29,369 nucleotides of DNA, taken from Pseudomonadota bacterium (GTDB taxonomy: Bacteria; Myxococcota_A; Polyangia; Polyangiales; Polyangiaceae). The translations under genes were made by a program, and so were the position numbers. A model generated the notes under the pieces. It did not search any database, was not told the DNA's origin, and was given only the letters and a program-made list of their open reading frames with translations. Below are positions 24,628 through 29,369 of this stretch, piece by piece (within the stretch, counting starts at the first letter, position 1; each line of letters starts with the position of its first letter). Where the stretch lies: positions 1 to 29,369 of the forward strand of contig JAEZYZ010000103.1 in the NCBI GenBank assembly GCA_023418705.1. Direction: 5' to 3'.

Positions 24628-25515
24628 ATGTTGGGTTTGGACCTGAAGGGAAGGCGCGTCTTCGTCGTTGGGGTCGCCGACGATGGTGGCTATGGATTTG
24701 CGATCGCCAAGGCCATGGCCGAGGCCGGCGCCAGCGTTTGCGTCGGCACCTGGCCCCCGGCCCTCGGGATCTTCGAGACCCTGCTGCGCCGAGGCAAGCT
24801 CGACGAGTCGCGCCGGCTCTCCGACGGCCGCTTGCTGGAGTTCGAAAAGGTCTATCCCATCGACGCGGCGTTCGACAGCCTCGACGACGTGCCGGAGGAG
24901 ATCCGCACCAACAAGCGGTACAGCGGCCGCGGTGACTTCAGCATCGCCGGCGTTGGGGAGCAGCTGGTCCGCGACTTCGGTGAGCGACCGCTCGACGTCG
25001 TGGTGCACTCGCTCGCCAACGGGCCGGAGGTGCACTTGCCGCTGCTCGAGACGAGCCGCAAGGGCTACTTGACCGCGGTCTCGGTGAGCGCCTACTCGAT
25101 GGTCTCCATGGTGCAGCGCTGGGGAGCGCTGCTGCGTCCCGGCGGCTCGCTGCTGTCGCTCACCTACCTGGCCAGCGAGCGGGTGATCCCCGGCTACGGC
25201 GGCGGGATGCACGCCGCCAAGGCGGCGCTCGAGAGCGACACGCGCGTGCTGGCCTTCGAAGCCGGGCGCAAGCACGGCATCCGGGTGAACACCATCTCGG
25301 CCGGGCCGTTCGCGTCGCGCGCCGCCAGCGTCACCGGCATCATCGACGACGTGGTGGAGTACTACGCCGAGAACGCGCCCATCACCGAGAAGCTCACGCC
25401 GGCCGAGGTGGCCAACGCGGCGGTGTTCTTGTCGAGCCCGCTGGCCAGCGGCATCACGGGCGCCACCGTGTATGTCGACAAGGGCTACCACGCGATGGGC
25501 AAGGCCTTGCGCTGA
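24628..25515 (+). CDS. fabI: Enoyl-ACP reductase FabI, plant/Chlamydia-type
   Basis: 295 residues, about 30 longer than E. coli FabI. It starts with an NADH-binding GVADDGGYGFAIA and carries the insert around residues 70-100 (VYPIDAAFDSLDDVPEEI, then NKRYSG) that I associate with the plastid and chlamydial enzymes. The catalytic pair is Y190 and K198, a Yx7K spacing as in plants rather than Yx6K as in E. coli; Y156 matches the first active-site tyrosine. YGGGMHAAKAALESDTRVLA is nearly the plant sequence. It catalyses the last step of fatty-acid elongation and would be the triclosan target. The quinone oxidoreductase gene follows after 3 bp. Confidence 0.95.
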   Translation: MLGLDLKGRRVFVVGVADDGGYGFAIAKAMAEAGASVCVGTWPPALGIFETLLRRGKLDESRRLSDGRLLEFEKVYPIDAAFDSLDDVPEEIRTNKRYSGRGDFSIAGVGEQLVRDFGERPLDVVVHSLANGPEVHLPLLETSRKGYLTAVSVSAYSMVSMVQRWGALLRPGGSLLSLTYLASERVIPGYGGGMHAAKAALESDTRVLAFEAGRKHGIRVNTISAGPFASRAASVTGIIDDVVEYYAENAPITEKLTPAEVANAAVFLSSPLASGITGATVYVDKGYHAMGKALR

Positions 25516-25518
25516 GCC

Positions 25519-26499
25519 ATGCGGGCGATCGTCGTCCGTGAGCCTGGCGGCGTCGAACGACTCGAGCTCGCCGAGGTGCCGGACCCCGTCTGCGGCCCGG
25601 GGCAGGTCCTGATCGACGTGCACGCCGCCGGGTTGAATCGCGCCGATCTGCTGCAGCGACGCGGGCTGTACCCGCCGCCTCCCGGCGAGAGCTCCGTGCT
25701 CGGGCTCGAGTGCGCCGGAACCGTCGTTCAGGTGGGCTCGGAGTGCGGCTCCCTCGCCGTGGGGCAGCGCGTCATGGCGCTCCTTGGCGGTGGTGGCTAC
25801 GCCGAGCGGGTCGCGATCCCGGAGGGCCTGGCCATCCCCGTCCCGGACGCCCTCGGGCTCGAACGAGCGGCGGCGATCCCCGAAGCCTTCCTCACCGCGT
25901 CGGAGGCGGTGTCTTCGTTGGGCCGGGCGGGCCCGGGCGACTGGGCCTTGGTGCACGGGGCCGCGGGCGGCGTCGGCTCAGCGGCGGTGCAGCTCTTGGC
26001 CCGCGCGGGGGCGCGGGTGATCGCCACCACGCGCAGCGCCGCCAAGTGCGCGCTCGCGGCGAGCCTCGGGGCCGAGGTGAGCGTGAGCTACGAGGACCAA
26101 GGGTTCGCGGACGCGGTGGCCGAGCACACCGACGGGCGCGGGGTCGACCTGATCGTCGACCTGGTGGGCGCCGCCTACGCGGACCAGCACGCGCGCTGTC
26201 TGGCGGTGGGCGGGCGCTGGGTCATCGTGGGGCTATTGGGCGGCGCGCGAGCGACGATCGATTTCGGCAAGATCTTGATGCGGCGCCAACAGTTGCTCGG
26301 CCTCGTGATGCGCTCCCGCCCCGTCGAAGAAAAAATCGCGCTCACCCGGCGCTTCATCCGCGAGCTCTTGCCGGCGTTCGTCGACGGCACGCTGCGACCG
26401 GTCATCGATTCGGTGTTTGCCTGGACGGACGTCGCGGAGGCGCACCGGCGCATGGAGCAAAACGCCCACGCCGGCAAGATCGTGCTCAAGGTGCGCTGA
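25519..26499 (+). CDS. NAD(P)H quinone oxidoreductase, PIG3-type zinc-independent MDR
   Basis: 326 residues. The medium-chain dehydrogenase/reductase fold is clear: GroES-like N-terminal part (VLIDVHAAGLNRADLLQRRG, PGESSVLGLECAGTV), then the NADPH-binding Rossmann motif VHGAAGGVGSAAVQLLARAG and a C-terminal VAEAHRRMEQNAHAGKIVLK. The structural-zinc cysteines are absent, as in the quinone_pig3 family (TIGR02824), to which it most likely belongs. It would reduce quinones or enones with NADPH. Co-transcription with fabI is strongly suggested by the 3-bp gap. It converges on the SLOG gene 33 bp away. Confidence 0.93.
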   Translation: MRAIVVREPGGVERLELAEVPDPVCGPGQVLIDVHAAGLNRADLLQRRGLYPPPPGESSVLGLECAGTVVQVGSECGSLAVGQRVMALLGGGGYAERVAIPEGLAIPVPDALGLERAAAIPEAFLTASEAVSSLGRAGPGDWALVHGAAGGVGSAAVQLLARAGARVIATTRSAAKCALAASLGAEVSVSYEDQGFADAVAEHTDGRGVDLIVDLVGAAYADQHARCLAVGGRWVIVGLLGGARATIDFGKILMRRQQLLGLVMRSRPVEEKIALTRRFIRELLPAFVDGTLRPVIDSVFAWTDVAEAHRRMEQNAHAGKIVLKVR

Positions 26500-26532
26500 G
26501 CCTGGTCGCGGTCGCTCCCGTGGCCTGCGCGC

Positions 26533-27072
26533 TCAGGGGCGCACGTCGAAGATCTGCTCGAGCAGCGCGATGATCTCGGCGGGCGTGTCCGCTCCCTGCA
26601 CCACGTCATCACGCTGCTCGTCGACCGCCGCTCCCGCGAGCCGCTCGCTCCACCCCGGGCGGCGCAACGCCAACACCGGCCGCTGCATTTGCCAGGCCAT
26701 CGCCATCTCCGTCAGCGTCCCCGCGCCGCCCCCGATCGCCACCACCGCGTCGGCGGCCGCGACGACCAGGATGTTGCGGGCGTACCCCAGGTTGGTCGGC
26801 ACGACGATGTCGACGTACGGATTGGCGGCCGCGGGATCGGCCCCCGGCAAAAAGCCGATCACGTCCCCCTCGCGATAGCTCGCCGCGACGTGGGCGCCGC
26901 GGCTCGCCGCTTCCATGACGCCCGACAGTCCGCCGGTCACCAGGCGGTAGCCCGCCTCCACCAAGCGCCGCCCGAGCTCTTCCGCCGCTTCGAGCGCGGG
27001 CGCCGCCGCTCGGCCGTTGCCAATGACGGCGACGATCGGACGCCGGCGGCGGTGGGGGGAGCGGGTCGGCAC
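26533..27072 (-). CDS. TIGR00725 / SLOG-type Rossmann protein
   Basis: 179 residues from GTG at 27072, with no strong ribosome site. Signature blocks: VAVIGNGRAA at the N-terminus, YRLVTGGLSGVMEAASRGA, and VVAIGGGAGTLTEMAMAW, the last resembling the PGGxGTxxE of LOG (cytokinin phosphoribohydrolase) proteins but with IGGGAGTLTE. This points to the TIGR00725 subgroup of the SLOG superfamily, which is uncharacterised; some SLOG proteins bind nucleotides or NAD in conflict systems, but no toxin or effector is adjacent. It ends a minus-strand trio with ferredoxin and mepA. Confidence 0.85.
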   Translation of the reverse strand: MPTRSPHRRRRPIVAVIGNGRAAAPALEAAEELGRRLVEAGYRLVTGGLSGVMEAASRGAHVAASYREGDVIGFLPGADPAAANPYVDIVVPTNLGYARNILVVAAADAVVAIGGGAGTLTEMAMAWQMQRPVLALRRPGWSERLAGAAVDEQRDDVVQGADTPAEIIALLEQIFDVRP

Positions 27073-27111
27073 CCCGGCAGCTTGTCGGTGCCACGCTGGC
27101 GGGGCAAGGGC

Positions 27112-27411
27112 TCAGACTGGCCGCAGGCGCAGCAGCCCGGGACCTCCGCGCACCTGCGCCTGGCAAGCGAGCCGCGCGCCTGGAGGCCCGTGCAACAGCT
27201 CGAGCAGCTCCCGCTCTTGCTCGTCCGGAGGGTCGAGCAGCTCCGCCCCCTCCACCACCTCGATGTGGCAGGTGCCGCAGGTCGCCGAGCGGCACGAAAA
27301 CGGCACCGGCGCGTAGACGTGATCACAGATGTCGAGCAGCGGTCCGCCCTCGGGGACCTCCGTAACCTTGGGCCCGCCCAGCGGGTTTTGCATGAACTCG
27401 ATCGTGGGCAC
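27112..27411 (-). CDS. Plant-type 2Fe-2S ferredoxin
   Basis: 99 residues from GTG at 27411 (reads MPTIEFMQN); a TTG 15 bases earlier is the alternative. The cluster ligands are CRSATCGTC (Cx4Cx2C) and the fourth Cys in RLACQAQV, as in the Fer2 family. The spacing is that of plant-type or adrenodoxin-like ferredoxins. It is a small soluble electron carrier; the partner oxidoreductase is not next to it. It follows mepA by 40 bp and precedes the SLOG gene by 39 bp. Confidence 0.9.
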   Translation of the reverse strand: MPTIEFMQNPLGGPKVTEVPEGGPLLDICDHVYAPVPFSCRSATCGTCHIEVVEGAELLDPPDEQERELLELLHGPPGARLACQAQVRGGPGLLRLRPV

Positions 27412-27451
27412 GCACCGCCAAGTCAAGCCGCTCGGGCCCCGGCGCGCAAGC

Positions 27452-28204
27452 TCAGCGGGATTGCTCGCGGCAGAGCTTCTCCTGCCGGCGCGGGCAAGAG
27501 ATGCGGACGTGGAAGTGGTCGTCGTGCGGGCTGACCCCCTCGGGCTGCTTCAGCAGGGGCGCGACCTCCGCCACGTAGCGGCGAAAGCTCGGGTGCCGCC
27601 GCGCGTAGTCGAGCAGCCGCGCGCGCAAGGGGCGGGAGACGAAGATGTGACTCAGCCCGGCGCGCTGGTCTTTGACCCACGACTGCACCAGGAGCCAGTT
27701 GCGGTAGTCATCGAAGACCAGGCCGCTGCCGTCCTTGGCCTTGCCGTTGGCGTCGAAGGCGACGAAACGCTTCAGCGTCACGGACTTGCCGTGCCGATCG
27801 CGCACGAAAAATCCGACATCGGCGTCACGACCGCTCTGGTGAGAGCGGTGACCGCTGAGCGGGCCGCCGTGCTTGCTGGACAGGTCACCCACCACCATCA
27901 CGGAGCCGGGGACCGCCCGCGCGATGTCCTTGGCGCTGCGACGCAGCATCAACACGAGAGCGGGGTGCCCGTACTCGTTGCTTTTGCTGCTGCCTTTCAC
28001 CTTCAGGTAGCCGGTCTCCCGGAGCTTCTTCGCCCGGACCTGCCAGCCGCGGTTGGGGTGCCCCACCGACAGGGACATCAACGTGTACGGCGCCCGCCGA
28101 AACTCCTTCGGCAGGCTGCGCATCGGGTTGGCTTCCGCCGATGGCTGAGCCATCGCCAGGAAGACCGCGGCGGCCGCGACGAACGCGTGGATGGGCTTCG
28201 ACAT
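27452..28204 (-). CDS. mepA: Penicillin-insensitive murein endopeptidase (M74)
   Basis: 250 residues with a signal sequence at about 1-25 (AFVAAAAVFLAMAQPSAEA), so it is exported. The M74 zinc site is intact: H122 and D129 in SHQSGRDADVG, and HDDHFHVRI near the C-terminus. The core also has RSLPKEFRRAPYTLMSLSVGHPNRG and HIFVS. Length is close to E. coli MepA (274). It cleaves D-alanyl-meso-diaminopimelyl cross-links in the periplasm during wall remodelling. The C-terminus keeps several cysteines and basic residues (CPRRQEKLCREQSR). Confidence 0.94.
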   Translation of the reverse strand: MSKPIHAFVAAAAVFLAMAQPSAEANPMRSLPKEFRRAPYTLMSLSVGHPNRGWQVRAKKLRETGYLKVKGSSKSNEYGHPALVLMLRRSAKDIARAVPGSVMVVGDLSSKHGGPLSGHRSHQSGRDADVGFFVRDRHGKSVTLKRFVAFDANGKAKDGSGLVFDDYRNWLLVQSWVKDQRAGLSHIFVSRPLRARLLDYARRHPSFRRYVAEVAPLLKQPEGVSPHDDHFHVRISCPRRQEKLCREQSR

Positions 28205-28629
28205 CTTGGCAAACGCGAGGCGCGGGCGAGCACCTCACCCACCGACGGCTAACAAGATCCGGCGGGGCTTGCCAAGTCCCTGGCGCAAAAAAATCCGTCG
28301 CGCAGTGGAGTCGTCGCGCCAATCAGGAGGCGGCGCCGCTGGGTGCTCGGACAGGGCGCGCGCCACACTCGGCGCTCGCCGCAGCGAAGCCTCGATGCCT
28401 CGAATTCGCTCGCAGGCGTGTAGCATCGGCGCGGTGGCGCAGCCGAGGACCCCAACCACGCTGTTCGCAGGTCCGATCGCGGCCGCTGCGGTCGCCGCGC
28501 TTTGCGCGTGGGGAGACCTGCCCCGAGCGGCCTGCTGCTCTTGTAGCGCGCTCGTCGCTCTAGACCCTAATCAAGCGAGACTTTCGGCATAGCTGCGGGA
28601 ATTTTTCAAAACTCCCGGGTTTTTGGTGG
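28205..28629. other. Non-coding stretch of 425 bp upstream of mepA and the transposase remnant
   Basis: No supported gene on either strand; the frames present have no conserved motifs, ribosome sites or consistent codon bias. It should contain the mepA promoter. From about 28560 it becomes A/T-richer (GGAATTTTTCAAAACTCCC), probably the left flank of the insertion-sequence remnant; CCTAATC at 28566-28572 weakly resembles IS1380-family termini, which begin CCT. Confidence 0.5.
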
Positions 28630-28658
28630 TTGGAAAACAAACCCAACAACCCCGGGAG
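28612..28658. other. Inverted repeat across the transposase start region
   Basis: CTCCCGGG (28612-28619) and CCCGGGAG (28651-28658) are perfect inverted copies; inside them GTTGG (28629-28633) pairs with CCAAC (28643-28647). The fold would cover the likely start of the transposase frame and could limit its translation, as in some insertion sequences. Chance cannot be excluded. Confidence 0.4.
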
Positions 28659-29150
28659 ACCTTTTCAGGTGAAACCGAAGATACGTCGACCGTTGAAGCA
28701 AGAGAAGCGGAAGATCGTCGAGCGCCTGGAGCCCTTCATAGGGGGCACGGACCCGAGGCAGGAGGGACGCCCGGAGTTCAGCGGACCATGTCCGACCTAC
28801 GAGATGTCCGAGCGCACTCGCGCGGTGCCCTACGGCGGCGTCGCCGCGGTCCACCAGCGGGTGCGGCAAGCTGGGTTGCCAAAGATGATCGATTCGCAGC
28901 TCGGCGTCTTGAAGAGCGCGCCCGTACCAGGACTCGGACCACGTGCTCAACATCGCCTACAACATCCTGTGCGGCGGGCAGGTGTTGGACGACATCGAGG
29001 TCCGTCGTAACGACGCCGCCTTCCTGGACACGCTGGGCGCTTGGCGCCCGCGCGATCCCCGACCCGACCACGGCCGACGACTTCTGCCGCCGCTTCGACG
29101 AAGAGGCGATCTGGCGGCTGATGCGTATCATCAACGGGCGTGGATTGCGC
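28630..29150 (+). pseudogene. IS1380-family transposase, frameshifted and truncated
   Basis: Three frames together give the N-terminal third of an IS1380 transposase. Frame 1 (TTG at 28630 or GTG at 28669, to about 28915) reads YEMSERTRAVPYGGVAAVHQ and SQLGVLK. A +1 shift then gives ARPYQDSDHVLNIAYNILC and DDIEVRRNDAAFLDTLGA (to about 29035). Another +1 shift gives ARAIPDPTTADDFCRRF and EEAIWRLMRIIN, after which homology stops near 29140. Family members are about 450 residues; the catalytic DDE core downstream is missing, so the element is dead. The boundaries of the element could not be placed. Confidence 0.85.
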
Positions 29151-29225
29151 ACGGACCCCGTCGCTTCCGAGCGTTGGCTACGTCGCAGGGTCAGATCTGG
29201 CGCCACCGCCCGCGCGGTCAGATCC

Positions 29226-29369
29226 TTCCCGCGCAGCGAGGCTCGGTGGCACCTTCCCGCGCAGCGAGGCTCGGTGGCACCTTCCCGCGCAGCGAGGCTC
29301 GGCGGCACCTTCCCGCGCAGCGAGGCTCGGCGGCACCTTCCCGCGCAGCGAGGCTCGGCGGCACCTTCC
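29226..29369. repeat. 28-bp tandem repeat, five full copies plus the start of a sixth at the window edge
   Basis: Units begin with TTCCCGCGCAGCGAGG at 29226, 29254, 29282, 29310, 29338 and 29366. They are contiguous with no spacers. The first two have GGTGGCACC and the next three GGCGGCACC. Just before, GGTCAGATC occurs at 29189 and 29216 (27 bp apart), suggesting older, decayed units. The array continues beyond the window. 28 is not a multiple of three, so a protein repeat would have an 84-bp period. Confidence 0.95.

Noticed and set aside
24469..25956. N-terminal extension of the acyltransferase frame on the minus strand
   Set aside because: It runs antisense to fabI and the quinone oxidoreductase; the real start at 24468 has a strong ribosome site.
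29226..29369. CRISPR-like array of 28-bp repeats
   Set aside because: The repeats are directly joined with no unique spacers and no cas gene is near.

Overview
The window is very GC-rich, densely packed chromosomal DNA with strong third-position G/C bias. The gene content fits a large-genome Myxococcota bacterium, possibly Polyangiales: FHA and PP2C phosphosignalling, a FHA-fused ABC exporter, an NtrC-type regulator, a glycine-rich EGF/VWA lipoprotein, and storage-polymer genes. This placement is inference from gene content; there is no rRNA or other taxonomic marker. No tRNA, rRNA, CRISPR or replication origin was seen.

Layout. (1) 3-7393, plus strand: the end of a FHA protein cut by the window edge, a membrane-anchored PP2C phosphatase, a 979-residue protein with three FHA domains fused to an ABCG-like exporter, two YdbS/YdbT-like bacterial PH-domain membrane proteins, and a small HisKA protein whose ATPase half looks dead. 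Gaps are 2 to 65 bp, with one start/stop overlap, so this looks like one transcription unit. (2) 7400-11224: a PoxB-like thiamine-diphosphate enzyme (minus), a stand-alone receiver (plus) and an NtrC-family sigma54 activator (minus) whose GAFTGA loop reads GAFAGA. (3) 11502-15378, minus: glycogen phosphorylase, a polyhydroxyalkanoate-system protein and an EEP-family nuclease/phosphatase. (4) 15409-18940: an LLM flavin oxidoreductase, a convergent-gene spacer with two hairpins and a 15-bp tandem repeat, an SDR-SCP2 fusion, SlyX and a TerB-like protein. (5) 18957-23632: a VWA/EGF lipoprotein, a ROK sugar kinase and an unrecognised protein with four helical repeats. (6) 23758-28204: a PlsC-type acyltransferase divergent from a plant/Chlamydia-type FabI and a quinone oxidoreductase, then a minus-strand trio of MepA endopeptidase, 2Fe-2S ferredoxin and a TIGR00725/SLOG protein. 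(7) 28205-29369: an accessory edge with a twice-frameshifted, truncated IS1380-family transposase running into a 28-bp tandem repeat that continues past the window.

How the genes may work together. The first block reads as a phosphothreonine-controlled membrane module: a Ser/Thr kinase, probably upstream of the window, would phosphorylate targets read by FHA domains, PP2C would reverse this, and the ABC exporter would be the effector. Glycogen phosphorylase, the PHA protein, the ROK kinase, FabI and PlsC belong to carbon storage and lipid metabolism. I found no complete defence or mobile system. The best candidates for new biology are the FHA/PP2C/ABC/PH cluster, the degenerate HisKA protein, the GAFAGA activator, the four-repeat protein and the tandem-repeat loci.
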